NCBI GenBank assembly: GCA_019119555.1
Contig: DWWU01000009.1
Span: forward strand, 1 to 64,000
DNA length: 64,000 bases
Direction: 5' to 3'
Origin: Candidatus Fusicatenibacter intestinigallinarum
GTDB taxonomy: Bacteria > Bacillota > Clostridia > Lachnospirales > Lachnospiraceae
The translations under genes were made by a program, and so were the position numbers. Under the pieces are notes generated by a model, which saw only the letters and a list, made by a program, of their open reading frames with translations, did not search any database and was not told where the DNA came from. Position 1 is the first letter of the stretch. Each line of letters starts with the position of its first letter. Shown here in pieces: positions 1-9,478 of this stretch.

Positions 1-120
1 GATGCTTCCGTGCTTGCCGCAAGGATTACCGGATATGGCATTTATACACCGCCGGAGGCAGGCCCATCCCTTGCAGTATATGATGATATGTTCCTGAAGG
101 AAGGAGGCGCTGTTTCATGA
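1..120 (+). CDS. istA: IS21-family transposase IstA, C-terminal end (partial)
   Basis: Open frame DASVLAARITGYGIYTPPEAGPSLAVYDDMFLKEGGAVS* overlapping the istB start by ATGA, the usual IS21 layout. Confidence 0.65.
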   Translation, partial: DASVLAARITGYGIYTPPEAGPSLAVYDDMFLKEGGAVS

Positions 121-872
121 TGACACCAAAGATGAAAGAAGATTTCTGTACACAGATCCTTGGAGCAAGCCGGCAGCTTTTCCTTTCGGGCAGGGTCTCA
201 GAGATCTGCAGGGAAAAAGGGACGCAGAAGCAGCTGGAGTTTATTCTGGAGCTGCTGCAGGCAGAATTGACTCTCCGGGATGAAAACCGACGAAAACGTC
301 TGATTAAACGGGCTGGGTTCCCAACCTATAAGACCTTTGAGGGGTACAGCTATCACTGCGTAAAGTTTCCCCCTGCATTCAGCAGGGAGGAACTGGAAAC
401 CCTTGAGTTTGTCCCAGGGAAAAAGAATCTTGTACTCTACGGCCCGGTGGGCATCGGCAAAACCCATATGGCAATCGCAGCCGGCATAAAAGCATGTAAT
501 CTTGGATACAAGACGAAATTTTATACCGTAACGGAACTTGTATTGAAACTGGCAGAAACCCGGAAAAATGGGACGCTGGAGCGTCTTCTGCGGGATCTGC
601 GTAGCCTTGACCTGCTCATACTGGATGAATGGGGATATGTACCTGTCGATAAAGACGGATCCCAGCTGCTGTTCCGTGTCATATCTGACAGCTATGAGAG
701 CAAGAGCCTGAACCTGACAACCAATCTGGAATTCTCAAAATGGGGAGGGATCTTTACGGATGACCAGATGGCTGCTGCAATGATCGACCGGCTTGTCCAT
801 CACGGACATTTACTGATCTTCGAGGGAAAAAGCTACCGAATGGAGCACGCCCTCATGCGCAGGGATGCATAA
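117..872 (+). CDS. istB: IS21-family helper ATPase IstB
   Basis: Walker A GPVGIGKTHMA, Walker B LLILDEWGY, IstB-like architecture. Confidence 0.9.
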   Translation: MMTPKMKEDFCTQILGASRQLFLSGRVSEICREKGTQKQLEFILELLQAELTLRDENRRKRLIKRAGFPTYKTFEGYSYHCVKFPPAFSREELETLEFVPGKKNLVLYGPVGIGKTHMAIAAGIKACNLGYKTKFYTVTELVLKLAETRKNGTLERLLRDLRSLDLLILDEWGYVPVDKDGSQLLFRVISDSYESKSLNLTTNLEFSKWGGIFTDDQMAAAMIDRLVHHGHLLIFEGKSYRMEHALMRRDA

Positions 873-974
873 TGCCCGCTGAAGGCAGGGAAAATCCCTT
901 GCTGAAAAAAGGGAATTCCGACGCTTTTTGACGGTCTGAATGGATTAGTTCAGGCTAATCGCCTTGCAAAAACA

Positions 975-1427
975 TTATTTGTTTCTATAAGCCAAAGCCA
1001 ATAGTTTCTTCATATACGGTCTCCACCTGATTGTCCATAGCCATTCTCTTTGAAAGAAGCGCCAGATAAAATCAGTCTCATGAATCTCCATGCCATGGCG
1101 TTTTGCACTGTAGACCATGGCACATATTTGCTCTATTTTAATCGGGCCTTCCACATCGCATAGATTCTGATTGTCTCCCACAAAATAGACAACATTGTCT
1201 TTAATCTTATATATACGGTGGAGAATATATTGTCCATTGTTACGTTTAAACAAAGCAATATCTCCCTTTCTCAGCATACGGCTAACCGGGGACAGCAAAA
1301 CAGTATCTCGCTCGTGGACCAGAAAAGGTTCCATGCTGTGTCCAACGACTAACAGCGGAACTTCCCGTCCTTCCTGCAGAACAGATATGAGTGAATCAAT
1401 ATATTCTTCTGTGTCAAATATAACCAT
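975..1427 (-). CDS. S24/S26 (signal peptidase I-like) family peptidase
   Basis: HSMEPFL catalytic Ser region, KGDIALFKRNNGQYILHRI, VGDNQ motif. Confidence 0.75.
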   Translation of the reverse strand: MVIFDTEEYIDSLISVLQEGREVPLLVVGHSMEPFLVHERDTVLLSPVSRMLRKGDIALFKRNNGQYILHRIYKIKDNVVYFVGDNQNLCDVEGPIKIEQICAMVYSAKRHGMEIHETDFIWRFFQREWLWTIRWRPYMKKLLALAYRNK

Positions 1428-1436
1428 CTCTTTCTT

Positions 1437-1724
1437 CTACCATCCTTTTTCAGGATCATCCATTTCTATAAATCCATGCTCCAACATGGTATTTGTAAAG
1501 CCCACGGTATCCTTTTCGGCAGTTTCCCGGTCAACTTCAAATTCATCCAGCACCATCTGGATCAACTCCGCAATTCCCTGCGTATTCTGATAATTCTCCA
1601 GAAGGAATCTGCCTACAGGCGATACAGTCAGCAGACCATTATATTTCATGGCTTCCTTCCCAGTCGCAACAATCACGTCCTGACCGGCAACTTCTCTTAT
1701 CATAAATTCTTTTTTCAATCTCAT
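1437..1724 (-). CDS. PqqD family peptide-binding protein
   Basis: About 95 aa, FMIREVAGQDVIVATG...KYNGLLTVSP, PqqD-like RRE fold signature. Confidence 0.75.
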   Translation of the reverse strand: MRLKKEFMIREVAGQDVIVATGKEAMKYNGLLTVSPVGRFLLENYQNTQGIAELIQMVLDEFEVDRETAEKDTVGFTNTMLEHGFIEMDDPEKGW

Positions 1725-1736
1725 TCAGATCTCCTC

Positions 1737-2851
1737 CTAGCTTTGTGTACTTTCCTGTTTCAATATTTGCATAAATGCCTCTGTCATTCTACACAAATAT
1801 TCCGGACTTTTATCCCAAGAACTGGTTTCCGCCATACTGGACGCAGAACATACATTGCATAGAGGACGCATATCACATGCACAGCATTTCTCAGGATTAT
1901 GGATGTTCTTTCCTAACTCGCCAATCTTCTCCCAACATTCAGAAAATCCCTGTTCCAATACCTTCATGCCGTTTATGTTCAGCATACCGCAGGGAAGCAT
2001 CTCCCCTTTCCAATTTATCCAGAAATTGTTCTTTGATGCGAAGCAGGAGAAACCACATTTTCGATCTATATAGGGATTTTTCTTATATTTTTCATATTCA
2101 TTAAGTTTGCTTTTTATCCATTCGTGATACAGTCCAGGACTTCTGAGGCTTATTTTTGCATTTTCAATTACCATTTGTGCCGCTTCTTCTGGTGCGAAAC
2201 GTATAAAATCCATGGTATCAATACCGTTTTTTCGAACCGGCGGAAACATATACGGAGTAATCTGCAGCGGAACTTCTAACTGATCTGCTATTCGATGCAT
2301 TCCTTCTAAATCATGACAATTTAACGGTGTCAGAGAAGAGTTTAACTTGACCGGTATGTTCCGTTTCCTCAGAAGGCGGATAGCATGTAAAGTTTTTTGG
2401 AATCCTTCCGGACATCTGCATACTTCACCATACGTTTCCTCACTGGCGCCATACAGGGAGATATTCACCTTTCGGGGCGGATATTTCAAGAGAAGATCCG
2501 CACGTTCTTCCGTAAGCAGCGTACCATTGGTATTGAGCATTACTACGATTCCACTTTCCCCCAGCCAGGAATACAGTTGTTCAAATTCCGGATAGAGAAA
2601 TGGTTCTCCACCTGTCAGCAGCAAATATAACAACCCTTTTTCCCTGGCCTCTGAAGCGATTTCTATCCATTCTTTAGCTGTAAGCATGGGTCCCTGGCTT
2701 TTCAGTTTGGCGTAGTGCGGATATAGCACATCCTGCAATCCATGTTACAGACAGGTATTAATTCAAATGTACCAGCAAGCGGGACATGCATTGCCGCCGC
2801 CCGCAAAGCCAATATCTTTTCATTACTGTTAAGTTCCTTAACTATTTCCAT
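1737..2851 (-). pseudogene. Radical SAM/SPASM protein, frameshifted
   Basis: 2702..2851 encodes MEIVKELNSNEKILALRAAAMHVPLAGTFELIPVCNMDCRMCYIRTTPN*, with the CX3CX2C motif. The rest of the protein (LLLTGGEPFLYPEF...CCACDMRPLCNVC) is in another frame, ORF 1737..2738. Colinear with the intact homologue at 23990..25093. Confidence 0.85.
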
Positions 2852-2861
2852 ACTATTTTTC

Positions 2862-3764
2862 TCACAATCCAAGCATATTTCTTGTACAAGCTACTGCACG
2901 TTCATCCGGTGTACAGCATAACTCATAAATCGGAACATCCGATGCGATTTCATTAATCAGTTCCAATGCTGTACTGACAAATCCTGCATCCCATTGATTA
3001 ATGGTAAACTGCGACCACAGTCTCTTTCCGGCCTCTATAGGATCAAGTCGGAAAATCTTGTTCTCTTTGGCTTGACTCAGAAAAATAATTCCTTTCAATG
3101 GGCTAGTTACATTGTGGCATATTCCAGATGTCCCTGAAAAAGGAAAACCAAAAACATACCAGCATCCATCCTTTTTCCCGAGAACCGCCCGGTCTCCGTT
3201 TACCACAGACGCTCCCATATATTTCTCCCAGAGCGCTCCCTGTGTACTCTTCCCAATCCCTGAATCTCCGGAAAAAAGAATTGCATTTTCATCTGTTCTG
3301 ACATAACAGCAATGGAATACAGCTTTCCTGTTCCTGATCAGAAGTTTTTCAACTGCACATATGTTAAACACATAATTCGTGTGATAATATCGCTTCAGCC
3401 AGTTTTCATCCGCCCATACATGGATTCCATTTTCCTGGCTGTCGCTGTAGATTGCATAGGGACGTTTTATAATTCCATCATGGTAAATACGTATTTCTAC
3501 TCCTCCAGAGAGTTTCACTGTACATATATCAGTCTCCCATACTGTCTGTCCGCCAACCGGTGGTAACTGTAATGTTGGATAGATGTTGACAATTTTTGCA
3601 CCCGATGTTTCCCCGGTTCTCCAGTATTTATTATTGAGATAATCTTCAATTTTATTCTCATTAACTTTATCATCATCACACCTAAGTGTCTGATTCTGCT
3701 GTTTCAGAATCAGTTTCAGACACGTGTCAGCAACGCATAAATTCATTTCACTTTCCTTCTTCAT
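2862..3764 (-). CDS. HPr kinase/HprK-like ATP-binding protein (RiPP-associated kinase type)
   Basis: Walker A FSGDSGIGKST, VVNGDRAVLGKKDG, GFPFSGTSGI; similar to ORF at 21894..22880. Confidence 0.75.
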   Translation of the reverse strand: MKKESEMNLCVADTCLKLILKQQNQTLRCDDDKVNENKIEDYLNNKYWRTGETSGAKIVNIYPTLQLPPVGGQTVWETDICTVKLSGGVEIRIYHDGIIKRPYAIYSDSQENGIHVWADENWLKRYYHTNYVFNICAVEKLLIRNRKAVFHCCYVRTDENAILFSGDSGIGKSTQGALWEKYMGASVVNGDRAVLGKKDGCWYVFGFPFSGTSGICHNVTSPLKGIIFLSQAKENKIFRLDPIEAGKRLWSQFTINQWDAGFVSTALELINEIASDVPIYELCCTPDERAVACTRNMLGL

Positions 3765-3800
3765 TCATATCAAAGACAGCGTGTTTATCTTAATAAAAAA

Positions 3801-3829
3801 CTGCCCTTTTCTGCATCCGAAAAGGACAG
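3801..3829 (-). terminator. Intrinsic terminator/attenuator between precursor and HprK-like gene
   Basis: CTGtCCTTTTC / GAAAAGGgCAG hairpin followed by T6 on the minus strand. Confidence 0.65.
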
Positions 3830-3855
3830 TTCATAATAATCATGCATAATATCTG

Positions 3856-4287
3856 TTATGACTGGAAAAAATTGCTGTAATCCGCTACTTCAAAAGATCC
3901 TGTATGCTGGTGAGAATCACCCTTAAAACAGAAATGCTTTCCATCACTACAAATTCCGCCGGAAATCGTAGATCCACTTCCCATGCTCCGTGCCACCAAA
4001 GCAACATAATCAGCCTGTGAATACACATCATGTGTACAACCGCCTTCTTTGTTTCCGTCCGCAAAAATAGTTCCATCCAATTGAACGATCCATGTATGTG
4101 CGCCATTAGAACAATTCTTAGATTCATTCTTCTCAGCATTCCAGCAGTGAACTTTCGTTCCTGCAACCGTGATCGGATCCACATCTCCAATCGGTGTCTT
4201 TCCTGCATCCGCACACGCCCCAGCAATCTGGCTTGTCAGGCTGTATGCTTCAAATTCTACAACAGGTGTTGAATATGCTCTTTTCAT
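3856..4287 (-). CDS. Putative RiPP precursor-like secreted/modified peptide (143 aa, Cys-containing, C-terminal Ser)
   Basis: MKRAYSTPVVEFEAYSLTSQIAGAC...SNFFQS*; N-terminus resembles MKKMWSTPRTVVQSF at 25589; next to HprK/rSAM/PqqD genes. Confidence 0.55.
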   Translation of the reverse strand: MKRAYSTPVVEFEAYSLTSQIAGACADAGKTPIGDVDPITVAGTKVHCWNAEKNESKNCSNGAHTWIVQLDGTIFADGNKEGGCTHDVYSQADYVALVARSMGSGSTISGGICSDGKHFCFKGDSHQHTGSFEVADYSNFFQS

Positions 4288-5125
4288 ATCGCTTCGCTCC
4301 CCTTTTTTATTCATATTTTTTATCAATAATAAATTACTGTAAGCCGTCCTTCTCAAAAAAACTAAGACTTAAATATGTATTGCCTCACCGTTTCTAAGTC
4401 TTTTATCTGTACCTAATTATACTATATTAATATTCTCTATACAATGTCTTTTTGACTAAAAATATACGTAAATCGCTTATAGAATTTAGATGATTTTGTG
4501 GGAGTAGCAAATTGCAGAATCTCATCTATCTGTCTTCAATATTTACGCAGTCTTATCAAATCCCCGGTAATAACTAAAGGACTATCTCTATCCTTCCCCC
4601 GTACCTTGAAAATCTCATATCAAGTATTCCAGGACATACTCTTACAGGAAGCTGCAGAACCTATCGCCGTGACCGGGAAAGGAGGCCTTGATCATACGCA
4701 GCGATATACATAGGTATCTGAAGGAAGATCTGGCACTCTTCCTGCGATAATCTGTAAGACGATAATGATACTTCCGTAATAGCTTGAGACGGCGGCTCGC
4801 AACCGATCCGACAGGGATATGTACCTATTGCCATAGGTAACTGGAATATGCCTCGATTCAGGGCGTGAGATAATATGAATCCAAGTGAATGAAAATAAGC
4901 CAAAGTCTATTCCAGGTAAACACTGCCCTAAAATTCGACTCCTTTGGAAATAATAGGGACAAAATTTCATATCGTAGGATATATTAGGGACAAAATCAGC
5001 ATTGAGTAAGACATGGATGGCAGAAGGTTTTTATTAATTTTATACAAAAAGAAGGATAAAAAATAGCACTCATTTATGAGTGTTGAATAATGTAAAAATT
5101 TTTTTGTTCCTTACTTGACAATAGG

Positions 5126-6100
5126 CTAAACGGAAAAATAAATTGGCAGTCTTCCGATAAAAATTCCACTTGTAAACATAGAAACCACGTATAATCCAGA
5201 AGCCGCAATTGACATATTTGTACAAATATTTATCACAGAGTCATCAGCTTCTCGAATATATTTAATCCCAAGCAGAGAAAATATAGCTGGTACACTATAG
5301 ACGAGTACTCTGAGGATATTTGTCCCATCATCATCCCAGCTTTCCCAGTCAGATACAACATTCTGGTACTGTGTATCCGCCAGCATATTGTCCAGAATAT
5401 CTGTAAATCGATCTGCAAACAAAACCGCAACAATAACTGCCAGAATAAAAAGCAAAGTTTTTTTATTCCATGCCTTTCCCTGTGCGATAAACACAAACGG
5501 TATCACAAGCAAGGCACTTTGGTGAAATAAAGATGCAATCAATATCACCACAACAGTACGAACATACTTTTTTTCAATGATCCACGGAAAGCAAGCCATT
5601 GTGATAGTTACTGCTACAAACTGGCGCATTCCGTTGAAGATCCATGAAATATAGTCAGTCGATGCAATAAAAAGGAAAAAACTGATAACATATGCAGATG
5701 AATATTTCCGATAAATTCGAAACATTAAATAGCACTGCACTACTGCAATAATAATTAAATATATCTTATCTTTGTTTCCAACAATACATTTGATGATTGC
5801 AGAAACAAAGTAGAATCCGTAGTCTTTGGTAATTGAAGACATATAGGTGCCTATTCCAGACAGAGAAGAAGGCATTTCTCGAAATCCCTGAAGATAGGCA
5901 TTGGTATCACCAACACTCCCTCGGAAACCGGCCCAAATTACCAGTGGAAAAATTGACAGCAACGCAAATATCGGCGTTACTCTTCGAACTCTTTTGCCGT
6001 TAACAAATTCCATTCGATAAACTAATCCTTCCAAAAGCACAGATAAAAGTCCAATCATTCCAACCCATATTAATATCAGGATATATCCGTTTGAAAGCAT
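5126..6100 (-). CDS. EpsG/Wzy-like polysaccharide polymerase, probably C-terminally truncated
   Basis: Polytopic membrane protein, GFRGSVGDTNAYLQGF motif typical of EpsG family; stops abruptly at ...GRLPIYFSV*. Confidence 0.7.
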   Translation of the reverse strand: MLSNGYILILIWVGMIGLLSVLLEGLVYRMEFVNGKRVRRVTPIFALLSIFPLVIWAGFRGSVGDTNAYLQGFREMPSSLSGIGTYMSSITKDYGFYFVSAIIKCIVGNKDKIYLIIIAVVQCYLMFRIYRKYSSAYVISFFLFIASTDYISWIFNGMRQFVAVTITMACFPWIIEKKYVRTVVVILIASLFHQSALLVIPFVFIAQGKAWNKKTLLFILAVIVAVLFADRFTDILDNMLADTQYQNVVSDWESWDDDGTNILRVLVYSVPAIFSLLGIKYIREADDSVINICTNMSIAASGLYVVSMFTSGIFIGRLPIYFSV

Positions 6101-6110
6101 ATCTGATCTC

Positions 6111-7170
6111 CTATTTCCTGCTTATAATCTCCGCTGTCTGCTCCACGATTTTTGTTTTGTCGAACAACTGTCTCATGCGCTTTCGTGCAAGCTTTCCCAT
6201 ATCTTCCAATTCCTGGTTATTCATTTCCACTATTTTCTTCATGTTCTGATACAGCATTTCTGAATCGCCGACTTTACACAAATATCCGGTTTTCCCATCT
6301 TCAACTGCATCCCGACATCCTGGAATGTCACTGGTAATTACAGGGATCTCCATGGAAGACGCCTCCAGTAAAACATTACTCATTCCTTCATGATATGATG
6401 GCAAAACCACACAGTCAGCCATCTCATAATAAGGTCGCGTCTCTTTCTGGAATCCATAAAACTTAACAATTCCCTGTTCTTCGAGATTTTCTACCTGCTC
6501 TTTGTATTCATCTTCGAAAAAGCCAACCATATCCAGTACGACTTTATCTCCATATTCTCTGTAAAGTTTTTGGGCGGCCCTGAAAAGTTCATCTATTCCT
6601 TTTTCTTTCATGATCCTGCCAACATACAGAAAATGCTTTTTATTATCCTGCCCTCTTTTTCCCAGCTCCATGCAGAACAACAATTTTTTTCTGATTCACC
6701 AGTTTTCGTCTGATAAACTCTGCCGCATTTCCCTGATTTTCAAAAAAGACCGCCTGTACTTTGCGAAAAGCATTTCGATACAGGAAGCCTGCAAACTGTG
6801 CCATTCCCTTTTTCTGGAATGCAGTTCCAAGCCCCTGAACATTGGCATAATACGGAATACGTCTTAGTTCGCAAAGGAAACCTCCATACACATTCGGTTT
6901 AATCGAATACGTAAGTACCTTATCCGGCCTCTCCTGTGAAAGCATTTTCCAGTAAAAACGAAGCAAACGAAAATCCGTTCGTGGATTCATACCTCTGCGA
7001 TCAATCTTCGTCTCAATACATTTACAGCCCATTTTTCTAAAATCATCTTCATGTCCGACAAACGGCATACTGAGAACAACTTCATAATCCTCCTGCAGCC
7101 TTTGTATCAGTTCTTTTCGAAACTGATATAACATATATGAATGATTTGTAAGAATCAGTATCTTTTCCAT
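6111..7170 (-). pseudogene. Glycosyltransferase family 4-like, frameshifted with apparent internal deletion
   Basis: N-half ORF 6643..7170 (MEKILILTNHSYMLYQFRKELI...VVLHGAG) and C-half ORF 6111..6683 (KKHFLYVGRIMKEKGIDELF...VVLPSYHEGMSNVLLEAS) are colinear halves of one GT in different frames. Confidence 0.8.
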
Positions 7171-7219
7171 CCTATTGCCTCAACGCTTCCATTCCGTGAC
7201 AGTTCAGCCAGCTGAACAT

Positions 7220-7870
7220 CTATGAAACCTTCTTCTCTTCCCCACGTTCCTGCGCCATCCTTCCGGTTCCGCCTTCCACGACTCCGTCGCTTCGAAGCAC
7301 AGCGCCGATCGTCCGCAGGAAACATTTTACATCCAGACCGAAGCTCAGGTGCTCTGCATAATATCCGTCCAGCTTCGCTTTCTCCTCAATCTCCAACTCA
7401 TCCCGGCCATGGATCTGCGCCCATCCGGTAAGACCCGGCCGGATATCGTTGGCGCCATATTTTTCCCGCTCCTCAATCAGGTCAAATTGGTTCCAGAGGG
7501 CCGGCCTCGGCCCCACTACCGACATATCGCCTTTCAGGATATTCCAGAGCTGCGGCAGCTCGTCCAGCGACGTTTTTCTCAGGAAACGTCCGGTCCGGGT
7601 AATAAACTGATCCGGATCCTGCAGCAGATGTGTCGGCATATCGTGCGGCGTATCGGTCCGCATGGTCCGGAATTTCAGGATCTGGAAGTGACGTTTCTTC
7701 TTTCCGACCCGTTTCTGCCGGAAAAGAATCGGTCCCGGGGAATCCAGCCGGATCGCCACAATCAGGATCAGATAAAGCCAGGACAGACATACAATTCCGC
7801 CCAGGGACATGACAATATCAATCAGTCGTTTCAGATATTTCTTATACATACTTCCCCTCACTGCTTTCAT
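7220..7870 (-). CDS. Undecaprenyl-phosphate sugar phosphotransferase (priming sugar transferase)
   Basis: KRLIDIVMSLGGI, FRQKRVGKKKRHFQILKFRTM, TSLDELPQLWNILKGDMSVVGPRP. Confidence 0.92.
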   Translation of the reverse strand: MKAVRGSMYKKYLKRLIDIVMSLGGIVCLSWLYLILIVAIRLDSPGPILFRQKRVGKKKRHFQILKFRTMRTDTPHDMPTHLLQDPDQFITRTGRFLRKTSLDELPQLWNILKGDMSVVGPRPALWNQFDLIEEREKYGANDIRPGLTGWAQIHGRDELEIEEKAKLDGYYAEHLSFGLDVKCFLRTIGAVLRSDGVVEGGTGRMAQERGEEKKVS

Positions 7871-7886
7871 TTCTCAGTGAAGCCGC

Positions 7887-9467
7887 CTACTCCGCCGACT
7901 CCCCCTGCTTCGCACTCACACTCTTCTCAGCCGCTTTCCCGCTGCTGCTCTTTCTCTCCCTGCTGCCGCTCCGGTCCTCATCGTCTTCATCCTCCGCATG
8001 CCGTCCGTAACCATACCTGCTGTAGCCGTACTTCCCGTACCCGTAGCCATATCTCCGGTACCCGTACTTGCCATAGCCGTACTTTCCGTAGCTGCTGTAA
8101 CCGTATCCCATTGCGCCTTCTTCCATGTAGTTCAGCACATAGCCGATCACCGGGATATCCGCGTCGGCGAGTGTTTCCATGCCTCTCTGCACCTGCTGAG
8201 CGCTGGCAAAATCCTGGCGGACCACCATTACCGCTCCGTCCACAAGCGCCTCGTACATTGCCGCGTCGGACAGCACGGAGCTGGGAGGTGTGTCGATGAT
8301 AAGGAAATCGGACTGTTCCTTCAGTGTCTGCATCAGGTTCTTCATCTCTTCCGAACGGATCAGAGACGCCGGATTGGAGATTTTCCCGGAGCCGGGCAGG
8401 AGCTTCAGCCCGGTTTCCCTGTATTCCATCAGGACGTCCTCCAGGTTTGCCTGTCCGCGGAGCACCTGGACAATGCCGTTCTTTTTCTTCGGAAGGTTCA
8501 GCGCCTGCAGCACCGAAGGATTTCGCAGGTCGCCGTCGATCAGTACGACGCGGTACTTTTTCTGAGCCAGCGCCAGCGCCAGGTTTACGGCCACTGTAGT
8601 CTTTCCTTCCTCAGGAACCGCGCTGGTCACAAGGAGCGCCGGACACTCTTTCCCCTGAAGTTCCGCTTCCGTGCGGGACCGCACCAGCCGGATTCCTTCC
8701 TTGAAGGCCGGCGGCACTTTGGAGTTTGTGATGGTCATCGCCTGATCCTTTGCGCTGCTTCTCTTTTTGATCCGGGTTTCCGGAACGTTTCCGAGAAACT
8801 TAGTGCTGGCGATGGCGTTCATATCCTCGCCGCTGCGGATGGTTTTTCTGCCGGCAAGGTAAACGACAAGAAACAGGGCGGAGATCACAGCGCCGGCAAG
8901 GAATCCCACCGCTGCCGCCTGTCTCATATTTCCGCTGTTTGCGGGCGTGGTGGGAACGCCGCTCTCGTCGACGACAGTCAGCGTCGTTCCTCCGATGATA
9001 TACTCTGCGACCACCGGATAGTTTTCGATCACGGAGGTCATAACGTCGTAAGCGGTCTGAGGCGAACTGTCGCGCACGGTGATCGTAAACAGGTTGGTTC
9101 CCTCCATAACTGTCGCCTCGATGGACGAACCGAAACTGTATCCCAGATCCTCCCGGACCACGTCCATCAGCACGCCGCTGGTGAGAATATAGGGAAAGGT
9201 TTTTCCCAGCTGTTCTGCGGTCGTGTTGTCGTAGTAGGAACTGTTGTAAGTCTGACCGGAGGAGGTCACGACGAAGGAGGTGTACGCCTCATACATCGGG
9301 CGATAGCTTCTCCAGCTCCAGAGACAGCCGCCGGCCGTACAAAGCACAAGGACCAGAAGCACCAGCCAGAAAAACTTTCTGAGTGCCTTCATAAATTCAT
9401 AAAAATAGCTGAACAGGTCGATTTTTTCCAGTTCGTCCGTATATTCGTTTGTCTCTTCTTTTCTCAT
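7887..9467 (-). CDS. Polysaccharide biosynthesis tyrosine autokinase (BY-kinase, Wzz-CpsD fusion)
   Basis: Wzz-like N-terminus, Walker A SAVPEEGKTTVAVNLA, LIIDTPP, Tyr-rich C-terminal cluster. Confidence 0.92.
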   Translation of the reverse strand: MRKEETNEYTDELEKIDLFSYFYEFMKALRKFFWLVLLVLVLCTAGGCLWSWRSYRPMYEAYTSFVVTSSGQTYNSSYYDNTTAEQLGKTFPYILTSGVLMDVVREDLGYSFGSSIEATVMEGTNLFTITVRDSSPQTAYDVMTSVIENYPVVAEYIIGGTTLTVVDESGVPTTPANSGNMRQAAAVGFLAGAVISALFLVVYLAGRKTIRSGEDMNAIASTKFLGNVPETRIKKRSSAKDQAMTITNSKVPPAFKEGIRLVRSRTEAELQGKECPALLVTSAVPEEGKTTVAVNLALALAQKKYRVVLIDGDLRNPSVLQALNLPKKKNGIVQVLRGQANLEDVLMEYRETGLKLLPGSGKISNPASLIRSEEMKNLMQTLKEQSDFLIIDTPPSSVLSDAAMYEALVDGAVMVVRQDFASAQQVQRGMETLADADIPVIGYVLNYMEEGAMGYGYSSYGKYGYGKYGYRRYGYGYGKYGYSRYGYGRHAEDEDDEDRSGSRERKSSSGKAAEKSVSAKQGESAE

Positions 9468-9478
9468 ACTGCTCCCCT

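Noticed and set aside
2702-2740. Programmed -1 frameshift in the radical SAM gene
   Set aside because: No canonical slippery heptamer or downstream structure seen; simple indel is more likely
4390-5100. Possible IS remnant with duplicated ATTTTGTCCCTA-TAT motif near 4958-4997
   Set aside because: No transposase motif or terminal repeats could be supported; left unassigned
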